Notes under the pieces: generated by a model | What the model was told of the DNA's origin: nothing | Database searches by the model: none | Seen by the model: only the letters and a program-made list of their open reading frames with translations | Part shown: one piece after another, positions 46,401 through 58,417 of the stretch | Position numbering within the stretch: the first letter of the stretch is position 1 | Layout of the letters: each line of letters starts with the position of its first letter | Program-made: the position numbers and the translations under genes | Origin: Pelecanus crispus | Lineage: Eukaryota > Chordata > Aves > Pelecaniformes > Pelecanidae | Assembly (NCBI RefSeq): GCF_030463565.1 | Contig: NC_134644.1 | Span: 129,391,388 to 129,455,387, forward strand | DNA length: 64,000 nt | Direction of reading: 5' to 3'

Positions 46401-49400
46401 AATTTCTGTTGAGAAATCCTTGTTTGCATTTTCCTTGGTATATGGGAAACATTTCAGTCAATTAACAAAATGAAAATATGTACTACTTTATACACTTGTA
46501 AACTGGAAGTAAAACATATTCATATCCATTTGATTCAATTAACATCTTCAGTACTAAGTCTAGTATCATGTTCCTTCTTCATTTAATCTGGTTTTAATTT
46601 TCATTATTCATTGTACATTATTATTTTTATTTTTTTAAGCAGGTTTTTTACAATATATCATCTGAGGGAAATACAGTTCTTTCAAATTTCACTGTGAATG
46701 ATTATTTTTCCATTAAGACCTTCTGCAATTAACTGTGGATCTGAAACTTGTACATATATACAAGTATAAATATATATATCAGCTATTTATACAGGATCTG
46801 AAAATCTCAAATAAATATGTGGTATTATACTGTTTCTATTTACTGAAAATCAAAGCATACCAGAATAAAATTATCTTTTTTTTAAATGGCATGCCATGTT
46901 GTTGTTCTTAGGAATTACACCACTTGTTGTCTTTTAAATGACATTATAATACTGTTCCATTTTGGGGAACTAAAGGGAAAATCATTAATGGATTACACTG
47001 TCCACACTCATGTAATCATCAGCATGGAAAAATGTCCTTTTTTGCCAATTGGATACAGGCATTTAAGGAATTTCTGGCAGGATGAGACTCTCTAAGAATT
47101 CTTAGAAGTCCATGTATTGTATTGAGTTTTTTCCATATTTTTTGCTAAAATCGTAAATGCTTTTATACATATATCCTGTAATACACATCCAAAACAGTGC
47201 CCAAAGAACTTGGCAGGCTAGAGTATCAACAGCAGTTAATTTTAAACAATTTTTTTAAGTCAATAGGGCTACACTTGTTTACAGAAATGGAGGGGTAGTC
47301 CTGTTATCGGTGAGGAAATATAAAATATGTGCTGGTATTGCATTCATGGTTTTTTTTAGTCTGAATCTGAAATGACAGAACTAGGATTAGTGGGGATTTT
47401 GTGACTTCATTTTGTGAAAACAGAATCCAGTTCCTAAAGAAATTTATTTAGCCCAAACAATTTCACTAAGTGTATTTTACCACTCCCTTATTATGTAGGC
47501 TGCATACATTTGCTTAGTCTGTCAATATATGAAACTCAGAAATATTTGTTAAGCTTATTTAATTTTGTGGTCTTACAGGTTTTTTGCACTTCCCCATTTG
47601 TGAATCAGTTTACTTTGCATCAGTCCAACTTGCTTTGCTCACATAGGAAAATTTTAGAAACTTTTATGATTATTTAAATATATATAAATGTAGTTATTGC
47701 CACATGATTCCGAAGTCTAGTTTCTCTGGACCTCACAGGGCTAAATGTGCGCTTTATTATATTAGTTGTTGAATAGATATCCTAAGCTGGGGGTACGGCA
47801 AAGACAAAATTTACATTAAACTGTGACCTTGTCACTAAGTGTTATCTTATCCGCTTGTTAATTTGTAAAAGCATGCTCAGTATTTGAAGAAGTGGAAGCA
47901 TTCCTGTCTTTAGCTTACTTTGGTATCCAAGAAATTCCCAACAACCTTGCAAATTAAAAGCTCCTGAATGTTTATAACCATTTGTTTCTTTCTTTACCTC
48001 CTTTAGGACATTAGTACAATGCTTTTTTTTTTTTTTTTTTGAACTTACATGAAATCAAAAGATGCAATATGATGTGGAAAGTCTCGCTCCAAACTTTTAG
48101 CATTAGGCATAATCCCAGAGGCATGACATTTATATTTGACTGGGAAACAATTGCCTTGGCAAAGGAATGCCAGTATCTCTTTTATAAGGAAATCCTGTGT
48201 TGAGAGATAATGCAGGGAAAAACTGGACTGCAGTGTCAGATAGAGAAGAACTTCTGTTCATCTTTGATACAAGGCACTGTTATTTAGGCAAAACTGATAA
48301 ATGGTCTAAGTCATAAAACAGTTCATGCAGCTTCCAGAGTAGTTAAGAATAAGGAGACATTTAGTCCCTGCTTGGGCTTGGACATCTGCACTACCTCTCT
48401 TTGAAATTAAATACATAATTATATTCAGACACCTAGTGAATCACCAAAGGGTAACATTGGAAAAGCAAGAGATCAGACACAGATTTTTTTTTTTTTTCTA
48501 GCAACATTCGAGGCTTTAACCCAAAGCCAAACTTTCCTGTTCCACTTTGCCATAGGGCATTTCACAAAAAGACATGCAGTAGCAGTCCATTTGCATTTAA
48601 CCTCACCATTTTCAGATGATTCTCCTGTAATACTGCTCTTTCCCTCTGAAAGATTCTGTGTTGCATTGATTCTTTATTTTGCCATTTCCATCAGTTTGCT
48701 TTTGCCAAGCCAGAACAGACTGGGTTAGTTATTAAGTCATTTTGTGGGTGTTTGTTCTGGGGGCCACTAGATAATTGTTAGTGCAAACAGTACTGGATAA
48801 ACAAACAGGAGCCCAAAACACATTCATTCCATTAATACTTCCTTGTAGCTCACTGATTCTTGAAAAAACTGGTGTTTACACAGTGAATCCTTCATTTGGC
48901 TTGGTGATTAAAAATGCTTGCAACAACAATAATAAATTATGACTGGCAGGTAAATATCATTCTTGTTTTAACAAAGGTAAAATGAAATAAACATTTAAAA
49001 CCTTCTTAGTTACTAATTGCCAACTTCAATTCTTTTGAAGCATGAGCTTTGCTAAGAGCTGGACATTTCATTAAAAATTTTGTCAGGTGATTATCTTCCT
49101 CACTGCCAAAGAAGTGCACAGCTTCGGTGAGTTCAAAGTTCATCTCAGTCCTTGAACTATCGCAAAGATTGAAGTACATGCAGTTTAGGGGCCTCCAGCT
49201 TTATGAGCATCTTTCAACTTAAATTACTTTATTAAAGCTGTAATTCTGTGCAAAGGTTATATAGAACCCCCTTTATGTATTAAACTCTATGAGGGAAGTG
49301 TGAGGCTGTGTTTGGATCTAGGGACTATCTGCTCCCAACTCATTGAGAAATTTTTCACCAGATGAGTCCAATATGTTACTATCGTCAATTATTAAAAGCA

Positions 49401-52299
49401 ATTATGTTGACTGAATATAAGTAACTCAGTGTTCAAATGAAATATAATTCAAGAGTGCTCGAAACCAGTAACTGAATAGGGTTTTATTAATCTGTGGTTA
49501 CTAAACTGTACTGTGCTGTCTGCATGCCTCTGACCACTCTTCCAGTACTAAACTGTTTGTGGCAAGCTGGATGGAGTGAAGACACCTTCATGGAATTTGC
49601 ATTTAAAGTAATGCCTCTTTTTTTCCCAAAAATATTTTTCTTTCCCTTAAAGCACAAAGAACAAGCTATGCTACCTGTAAGGATAATTTCTAAGCCTTCT
49701 TTCCCTATTTACAGTAGAGTTTTTTTTTTTTCTTTTAAAATTACTTAAAAAAAAAGCCCCTGAAGGGTTACAAATGTGCATGTTTCATTTCCTAACACAC
49801 ACAAAAATGACAGATATTATTTCCTTCAGACATCTCCAAAATGTAGAGCACAAAAGACGTTGGTAAGAATGGAGGCAGGAGAAGGACTTGAAAAGGCAAA
49901 CATGAAGTTTAGTAGTGAAATAATATCACAATTAGTTGCAGATCTGATATTTGTGTCTTTGAAACATGGTTTTTAGTCTGTTTCCCAGTTAGCAATTCAG
50001 ACAGTTCTCAGACAATAAGAATTTCTTGTGACTTACTTCCAGCAAGTCAGAAGTATACAAGCTGCAATGATATCCTATGCTAAATTAAATTGCGTTTGAT
50101 AATACATCATTTCTCCATTAACTTGTTATTTGTGCATAGGATTCTTACTTTGCACCAGTAACCTTGAGAATGAAGTGTTTCCTACTGTTGCTTCAGTCGT
50201 ATTTAATTTGGCTTGTGATATTCCCAATACTTTACAAAGTGTCTCTTATTACTGTTGTGTGCGCACGAAATTTTCTTTTCGTTTGCTATCTTATTTTATT
50301 AAGTATACTGGAGTACTCAGTCATGGAAGTACTTTGTGAAATTCCATCTATTATACCACTGGAATATGACCTGATTTATTATAAGAAGATCAGAGCATAG
50401 ATCAAGTGCTCAGTGCATTATCCTAAATGAAGCTGTGTCTCTGAGGGCTGCCATAGCCTTCAACTTTACCAGTATGTTTTAGTCATTGATTTCCCTTTAG
50501 AACACAAATGCCATAACAATACTGCTCAGTAAATGTTTCTTCAGTATTGAATAAATGCTTGTTCTGTCAAGGGGGTGTCAAATTCTGCTCCCAACCTGTC
50601 TGTCATGTGTTAATTCCTTTACAACTATCAGCAGAGATGAGCTAAATAAGTTTTGGAGGAAATGCTGACTGCAAATCAAGTCAAAAGGAGGAAGAGTAAC
50701 ATTTCAAAGCTTGCTTGTTTACATATCTTTGATTGTAGTGGTTCCCAACCCTTTCAGAGGAAGCCTCACTGCTGTTGGAGCCATTCTTTCTCTTTGAGTA
50801 ATGCACGCTGCTCATGCCTCCCCCTGTGCTTGCACACCCTACTCAGTCCTGATGCTGTTGCTGTTTCCCCTGCGCCTCATCCCTTCAAAGCCACAGGCAG
50901 CTCCTTTTGCACCTTCTGGAGCACAGTTTGTCCCAAAGCAACCTAAGGGTGGTGAGGGGCAGAGAAAAATCAAATACAGAAGCTGAAGGGGGCTGTGGGC
51001 TTGTTACCAGTGGGCTGTCTAGGTGAGACTGAAGGAAGCTCCTAGGAGAGCTGGAAAGATGCTCAGGTGAAAGCGGCTGTGATTTGAAGGTAAGGGGATT
51101 GCAGAGGTTAGCCAGAGGCTGAACAGGGGATACCTCTCAGCACTAGGTGTCATGGTTTATCATTTTACAAATGTTTTATTTTTAAAATGGCTTCATTTTA
51201 TATTTTCTGCTTTTTTTCATGCATTACAGGAGGTGACAATTACTAATCATTGGGGCATTTTACCATAAAATTTTATTTTATCATAAAATTTCTGCATGAT
51301 GCACGATATGTATTCCTGTAATTTAATCATATAGAGTGTTTACTCGGGGTGTAAATGCTGGAAACAATGATGGTTTTGAGCTGATTTATGAGGTAATGCA
51401 CTTTGTAATCAAACCTTCTATATGCTGTTTCTAAAATACCAAGTGTTATAAAATTGCTGATAGTCAGAAAAAGAACATTGATAGTGGGCTTAAATTCTCT
51501 TTGTGCAGCTGCAGATGAGAACTGGTAGGAAACAGTGAAACAGAAGCAGTGGCAGCTATATTGCGAATGTTAGTAATGGAGTTGTTGAATACCTGAGAAA
51601 CAGGGACAGTCATTGCAATGAGTATGATTTTGTGTTGAGAATTATGTAGTTCCAGGTTTACATTTTAGACAATATTTTAATAATAAAAGCTCTCGTGGAT
51701 CCATGGATCATGAAAAATTGCCTCTAACCGCCTTTCCTAGAGGAAAATCTGTGTCTAACCTTTCTGTGGGAACCAGTGAAGTTATTTTGGTGGGAGAAGG
51801 ATGTCAGGAGAGTATTGGTTGTATATTTTATTTTACCTATTTGTAACTTAGCATGTAGGGGAAAAAAGGAAGTATCACCAAGGTGATTGGCAGGTAGATT
51901 CACCAAGTATCGACAGGTACAGGGAGGCAGTATTTATAGTTTGAGGACTGTCTCTCTGAAGACCAAGGGCTCTGTTTGCCATGACAGCCCTGAAGACATA
52001 GGACAGAGAATTGTGGCTTCTGCCTTTCAGAAATACTATCACCCAACATATTAATCATGCTAGAGTTAATGGCAGTGGTGTTTAAAATGTTGGTTTTTTT
52101 AAAGGAGTTTTTAAAAAAAGGGATTTTAAAGGGGATTTAAAGGGTTTTTCAACAAAGAAGTTAGTATTCATGTGAAGCTTCATACTTCTACGATTACTAA
52201 ATTATTATCTGAGCAAAATTAGAAGTTATTTTAGGTCATGATTCCTAGTTTTTACTTTCATTATAAATGATCCAGCCACCAGGCCAGGAGGCGTGGGGT
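37461..52299. other. long AT-rich non-coding stretch
   Basis: Nearly 15 kb hold no gene that I can support. Open frames (for example 40177-40500, 107 codons) have low-complexity or unfamiliar translations and no domain. A purine run lies at about 37955-37989. An 18-T run lies at 48023-48040. A GC-richer patch at 50740-51170 holds nothing recognisable. It could be a long intron or intergenic DNA. Confidence 0.5.
48023..48040. repeat. poly(T) run
   Basis: Eighteen consecutive T residues with no adjacent retroposon that I can recognise. This is a simple repeat. Confidence 0.9.
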
Positions 52300-52413
52300 T
52301 GCTACTCTACCCTAAATTGGTTTAGTGGTGGACTTGGTAATGTTAGGTTAATGGTTGGACTGGATGATCTTAAAGGTCTTTTCCAACCTAAACAATTCTA
52401 TGATTCTGTGATC
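52300..52413 (+). mobile_element. CR1 3' tail fragment
   Basis: About 110 bp match the same CR1 3' UTR type as 21693-21809 ('ggttaatggttggactggatgatcttaaaggtcttttccaacct'). It is somewhat more diverged in its first 40 bp and ends ATTCTATGATTCTGTGA. It is non-coding. Confidence 0.9.
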
Positions 52414-55400
52414 TGTATATACGATAAGCTGTGATTCTGGGAAGCCTTGACTTCTGGGAAGTTCTTGACTTTTCTTCTACATGGTAATACAAATATTCTG
52501 AAATGAGTAAATAAATGCATAATACACAAAAACAACGAAAAGAAGAAAATGGAGCAGTACTGAGTTGTGGAAATGACCTTGATTAGATAGGATTTAGATC
52601 AAAGAGTAGCTAAAAAAGCACCAAAGAGGAATTGTCATTGATTGTGCAACCAAAGTTGCCCAAACCCAAACTTCGCAGAACTTTTATTAATAACACGGAA
52701 CATAACATAAGTGAATACACTTTTGACTGCAGTAGGAGTTACAGACCTGCCATAGTCAGGGCCCAAGAAAGGAGAACACCATTCAGTTTATAGTTTAAAG
52801 ATACATAAGTTTATAGTTCCAGAAGGCTAAAAAGTCTTCAGAATACTTTGCTAAGGTGAGTAAAGCCTTTTTTCCACTTCAGCTTACTCAGCACCTGGAA
52901 AGAGAGTTCATAAAAATTACAAGGAAATATACTTCATTGCACAATGTCTGTGCCACCAGAGGGAAAAGTCTTCAAGATTGTAATAGTGACCTTGTTTGTT
53001 ATAGGCACTTTGAGAGCAGAATTACAGATATAGATCTTTATTGGATCTTGGTGCACTTGTAAAGCTGATAAGGAAGGAATGATGATGGGTCCTTTTTAAA
53101 CTTCTGCATTGTAACCTAGCCAACCTAGGTGTGAACAAGACAGAGCTCAGTAAATACAGAACATTAACCTCATATGTGTGCATGTGCTTGTGTTTAATAA
53201 AACTGCATCCAGGGCAGCAAAACAAATTCAGAGACTTAAGAGATTAACAGGTTTGTTGTTATGACTTACATTTTTGTACTATATGAGGTATAGTTTTTTA
53301 ATTTTATTTTAAACTTAAGCTAATGGGGCAAATTTTGTGTTGGAGCTTTGAGTACTATATTTATACAAATAATTGTAAGCACATGATTAACGCAGAATAG
53401 CAATAACATGCTTGATGGAGAAGATTTTGTTACAGGTTTTGTTTCTCCAGCCATTGAATGAAATGACTGTTTTGCCCAGGAAGTGTTTCCTGGAAATATT
53501 ATTGGCTGATGCGTGAGTATTTCTATTGCAGAACCAGCAGGACACTGTTATCCTCTGATAACAGCCTGTTCCAGTGGCTTCATCTCATAAATAAATTAAT
53601 GCGTAAGTGTGCATTGGATGAATACACTTTAGGTAAAGGCCAGGCAAAGTAATAATCACAGGATTTGATGTGACATTTTGCCTGCACTCACACATATTCC
53701 TGACTCTTCTAACATTTGTTTTTTTCAACTCATAAATATTTCTGAAAAGTATACACACTCTTAAATGACACTGGCTTCCTTGGAGAGATTATGTATGTTA
53801 ATAAAATGTGAGACAAATGGTATTGACGCATGATGTTTTTTAATTAGGGAAGAAAAGAAAAAAAAAAACAACAGTCTTTTAGAATAGAGAGGGTATTCTG
53901 AAGAGCAACACTTAATTGTCCCCATTTCTGTTACTTTCTAGTATACTCTTACTTTTGGGGGGAAAAAAAAAAACCGCAGAAAAAAAATTTACACTTACAA
54001 TAAGAAAAGTAATGGAAGGGAGGAGGTTATGGGAACATAAACATTCCTTTGATTATACTCAATGAAACCAGGTTGTGCACTTTATAAGAACCAGGAACAA
54101 TTTGTAACACCTTATGCTTCCTAATCCTGTTGCAACTTTGATAATTTCTCTTTTTAAGCAATGACTATAACTGCACCTAACAGAAATAAGTGCAACTGCT
54201 GAGCTCAGACAGATAACTTTTATGTTTTGCAATATCTTTTTCATTCTAATGAAATCTTTCCTCTCCATTTTAGACAAATATCACTTGCTGTGTCATAGCA
54301 CATGGATTTCAGGACCGCCTGTGAAGAGGTAGGATCAGATATTTTTCTTTTCAAATAATATTCGAATCAAAACCAATGAACTTTTAATCCTTTTTATATG
54401 CAAAATTCCTTTTTTACCCCTTTTTCAGAAATGAGAGGAATATATAATCAGATATAAGTTATTCAGCTGATCACTTTATGTTGGCAGACTTTGTAGCAGA
54501 AGATGAAAGAATTTGCCCAGGTGTATTCATCACTAGCCCTCACTTCTGTCCATTCCAGTTTACTTCTTTAGGCACAATGTAGGTGCAGGTAGCTATGTTT
54601 TGTGAGATCTTTGCTCTAAGTGAAGTGTTTATGTCTGAAAGCATGTACATGAAGAAAAACATCAATGGAGCCAGAAATCTGTAGAGCACTGTTCAGCAAA
54701 ATCAAGGGGGAAATGTAGAACTATAGGAAAAAGGTGGGGAGGGAGAGAGGGGAAGCTGTGAAAATGAACAAAATAAAAAGCAATTCCATTCTGGCTTGAT
54801 GAGGTAAGAAAGTTATTAAGAGAGAGATTTTCACTTAAAATAGGTATAGTTTCATAATGTCAAGGCAAAGTACTTCAGTCCCCCTCCGCTGGAGATGGGG
54901 GAAGTGCTTTGCTTTCTGTGTTCATAATAACTTTGCCTTAAAGAAAGTAAATGAGATGTATTTGTAGACATTAAAAAGGGCATCTTATTTACTTAATGAC
55001 TGTCTATGAACAAATTGTTTTAATGCGTTTTCACAACTTCAGCATCTGAGACACAGTGAGAACCATTTACACCAAATTATGTAATGATGTCAATGCATTA
55101 TTATGATTAAAAAATCATGACAATTACTCATACACTGAGAATCACAAAAAATGTTTAGGAAATTATGACTGGGAACAAGAAAACTGGCCATATCTTTAAG
55201 TGTGACCATGTTCCCATGAAAAAATAGAAGTGGAGGTATGGGAGCAGCACTAGAATCAAGAACTAACTGCAGCTAAAACCAATTTTGACCTGAGAATCAA
55301 TTGGTATAGATTAGGGGAGAAGACAAAATAAGCAGGCTAAGGAATATTAAAACATGACAGCATTCTGAAAGGAGTAGTAGGGTCAAAAAACAATATTAAA

Positions 55401-55567
55401 GTGAAACTTGCCTTTGGGAAAGAATACTGTGATGGTTGTCCAGGATGCTATGCATTAGGCTTTAATACCTCAGAAGATCCATGCACAATCTAAATTCTAT
55501 AACAGAGTATATCCCAGATTATTTGCCTGGAAAAAAGCATTCTTGTTAGTTTGAGGTTTGCTTTTTA
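52414..55567. other. AT-rich non-coding DNA
   Basis: No gene is supported. The stretch contains the hairpin-forming sequence listed at 54862-54915, and A runs near 53857 and 53966. Confidence 0.5.
54862..54915 (+). other. imperfect hairpin, possible small-RNA precursor
   Basis: The 5' arm AAGGCAAAGTACTTCAGTCCCCC can fold against the 3' arm GGGGGAAGTGCTTTGCTT across a 12-nt loop. The fold has a bulge of about four bases and two G-T pairs. An alternative outer pairing joins AAGGCAAAGT (54862-54871) to ACTTTGCCTT (54930-54939). The size and shape are pre-miRNA-like, but I recognise no known family. Expression is unknown, and such hairpins also arise by chance. Confidence 0.3.
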
Positions 55568-55680
55568 GAATAGAATATTTTCAGTTGGAAGGGACCTACA
55601 ATGATCATCCAGCCCAACTGCCTGACCGCTTCAGGGCTGACCAAAAGTTAAAGTATGTTATTAAGGGCATTTTGGTTTGG
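55568..55680 (-). mobile_element. CR1-like 3' end, different subfamily, minus strand
   Basis: The + strand reads 'agaatagaatattttcagttggaagggacctacaatgatcatccagcccaactgcctg', then 'cagggctgaccaaaagttaaagtatgttattaagggcat'. This is the reverse complement of a CR1-type 3' end with the usual TCC AAC and ATTCTA tail signature. It differs from both other CR1 subfamilies in the window. The inner boundary is approximate. Confidence 0.7.
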
Positions 55681-56399
55681 GTTTGTTTTTAAATTTGTTT
55701 TCAAATGCACTTACTGAGGAAAAGAGGCAGATACATCTTATTTTCATAGGATTTTTATGTTATTATTTATGATTATTTTTATTATATTATTTAAACTGTA
55801 CACTAGTGTAGTTTATTTAGTGGCAATTAACTTCACTCTGTGCCTAGCAGCAGTAATGACATGAGGAACCACAGAAAGATGACCTGGCATATGAGTCCTG
55901 TCTTAGACTTTACAGTGCAAGTACATTGACAGATATGTTTCATTCTATATCTAGCTTCTAATGGGGGCAGTGATTTCAAGTTTAGCTGTTTAAAAATCAG
56001 CTGCTTTGTTGGAGCTTCCATGATAGACAAGGGAAGGAGAGGATGACCACACCCATCCTAAAAAAGCTCCATAATCTGGAGACCCTAAAGAAGCTCCTTT
56101 AGCTTTTAGATTAATAAAATTAAATGAGGTGGATTCAACCCCAGTTTATCTGCTTTGTGTAAAATGAGCTTTGTGCCACAGAATCAGTGGTGTCACTTCT
56201 AAGAAATTCTGAAAACCATGATCTACATATTTCCTCCCAAGCCAATCAAAGTTAAGAAAAATACAGACTTTCAACCTACTTTCATCAAATGCCTATGTTT
56301 AAATAAATTGTCAGCAGCCTTATGCTTACACATAGTGTAATTTTTAAGTAAAGCCTCAGCACTATCATTGTAAGGCTTTATCTACTTTGGTTTTTGTTT
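55681..56399. other. AT-rich non-coding DNA
   Basis: I see nothing that can be assigned. Confidence 0.45.
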
Positions 56400-57374
56400 G
56401 GGGGAAAATATATCGAATCTGAAAGCCCAGGAGAGGGGAGGCTGCTGCAGCTGCATGGCCCCAGGTCCAACCAGCAGTGAGGGTGAAGATATATCCCCAG
56501 TAGGCATATGCACGCAGAGCAGACATGAACACTACATGTATCCATATATAGGTATATACTTACGTACATGACCAGCCACACAGATCACACATGGAACACA
56601 CAGAGCGCTTGCACAAACACACACGGCACCAATAGTCTCGTCCTGCTCCCCTCTCTGGCTGAGCAGGATGGAGGTCCACTCATGAGAAGATATGTATGTA
56701 CAGTGTGGATGCCTCCAGCAGTGGGGCTTAGACAGCCTGCACAGCAGCTACCCCTGGATCCCGGTCTTCCCAGTTGCTGGCAGCTGGGCATACCAACCCC
56801 TGAGGCCTCAACCCTTCTCCAGCAGCTGGTACAGACCATCACACACTCACACATACACAAAGTCACACACCACAGAATCCCTCACCAGGTCAAAGAATTA
56901 GAAAAGAATTTAATAAAAGGATAGGACAGACTGCACTGATCAGGCTCAGGGGATGGCCAGACAAGCATACTGACCAGAAAACTATTTACATGTGACCAAC
57001 CCATTTTATCCCCTTAATCCCCTATTTTCCCCTACTTCTTCCTCCCCAAATCACTGAATCCTTTTCCCTGCCTTTGGTTCCTCCCCTAAAAATCCCATAA
57101 TAAATCCTGTGCAATCCAAAACTGCATCCCATAATGTGTCCCATGCCCCCAGGCAGTGACGTCCACTTAGTTCAAAAGGTGCTCTGGCATTTTCTTATCA
57201 TGATAGGTTTCACACCTGGACACGGGGGCTGAGGCCGTCCTGGGACAGCCCTGCCAGGGGACCAGACCAGGTTACTCTTCTCTGAGTCCTTAATTTGGGT
57301 TCCCACCTGCCATTGTGCTCCTGTGCTCCTCTGGGCTTGTGCTGATGGGCCTTCAGTAGGCTGATGTCCCCTTT
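56400..57374 (-). mobile_element. LTR-like segment, minus strand
   Basis: Read on the minus strand, this GC-richer segment has the layout of a retroviral LTR. A G/A-rich promoter-like tract precedes GGATAAAATGGG (complement near 56999-57012). About 95 bp later comes ATTAAA (complement at 56909-56914). A long TGTG-rich U5-like segment follows. The promoter/polyadenylation pair 'ggataaaatgggttggtcac ... ttttattaaattc' resembles LTRs of other avian ERVs from memory, but no second copy or target duplication is present to prove it. The right end abuts a CR1. The 118-codon frame at 56568-56924 is probably incidental. Confidence 0.4.
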
Positions 57375-58417
57375 GATGGAATGGCTCGATGTCCACACGG
57401 AGACTGGTGACAAGTGAAGTCCCTCAGGGGTCCGTACTGGGACCGGTGCTATTTAACATCTTCATCAGTGACATAGACAGTGGGATCGAGTGCACCCTCA
57501 GCAAGTTTGCAGATGACACCAAGCTGAGTGGTGTGGTTGACATGCCAGGAGGACGAGATGTCATCCAGAGGGACCTGGACAAGCTGGAGAGGTGGGCCTG
57601 TGTGAACCTCATGAGGTTCAACAAGGCCAAGTGCAAGGTCCTGCACCTGCGCTGGGGCAACCCCCAATATCAATACAGGCTGGGGGATGAAGGGATTGAA
57701 AGCAGTCCTGTGGAGAAGGACTTGGGGGTGCTGGTAGATGAAACGCTGGACATGAGCCAACTATGTGCACTTGCAGCCCAGAAGGCCAACTGAATCCTGG
57801 GCTGCATCAAAAGAAGCGTGGCCAGCAGATTGAGGGAGGTGATTCTGCCCCTCTACTCTGCTCTGGTGAGACCCCACCTGGAGTACTGCATCCAGCTCTG
57901 GGGCCCTCAGCACAAGAAGGACATGGACCTGTTGGAGCGGGTCCAGAAGAGGGCCACAGAAATGATCCGAAGGCTGGAACACCTCTCCTATGAGGCCAGG
58001 CTGAGAGAGCTGGGGTTGTTCAGCCTGGAGAAGAGAAGGCTGCGAGGAGACCTTATTGCGACCTTCCAGTACTTAAAGGAGGCCTATAGGAAGGATGGGG
58101 AGAATCTTTTTAACAAGGCCTGTTGTGACAGGACAAGGAATAATAGATTTAAACTAAAGGAGGACAGATTTAGACTGGATACAAGGAAGAAATTTTTTAC
58201 AATGAGGGTGGTCAAGCACTAGCACAGGTTGCCTAGAAAGGTAGTGGAGGCCCCATCCCTGGCAACATTCAAGGTCAGGTTGGCTGGGGCTCTGAGCAAC
58301 CTGATCTGGTTAAAGCTGTCCCTGCTCACTGCAGGGGGTTGGGCTAGATGACCTCTAAAGGTCCCTTCCAACCCAAAGCATTCTATCATTCTATGATTCT
58401 ATGATTGATTCTATGGG
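57375..58417 (+). mobile_element. CR1 LINE, RT palm to 3' tail
   Basis: This 1.04-kb CR1 fragment has the same subfamily as 5991-6752 but a longer 5' end, starting within the reverse transcriptase at about 'aatggctcgatgtcc'. It includes the [20 protein letters not shown] motif, FADD (57506-57517), the C-terminal domain, the TCTAAAGGTCCCTTCCAACC phrase and an ATTCTATG-type tail. Confidence 0.93.
57389..58222 (+). pseudogene. CR1 ORF2 fragment with two point stops
   Basis: One frame runs from 57389 to 58222, broken by TGA at 57791-57793 and ended by TAG at 58220-58222. Comparison with the 5991 copy suggests that the first stop arose at a CGA-like codon (CGT in the other copy, consistent with CpG decay) and the second from TGG. 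The FADD box is intact, but the first RT motifs and the endonuclease are absent. Landmarks include [20 protein letters not shown] and [20 protein letters not shown]. Confidence 0.85.

Noticed and set aside
56568..56924. 118-codon frame with CACA-encoded His/Thr
   Set aside because: It lies within the CA/TG-rich LTR-like segment and overlaps open frames on both strands. No protein family is recognised.
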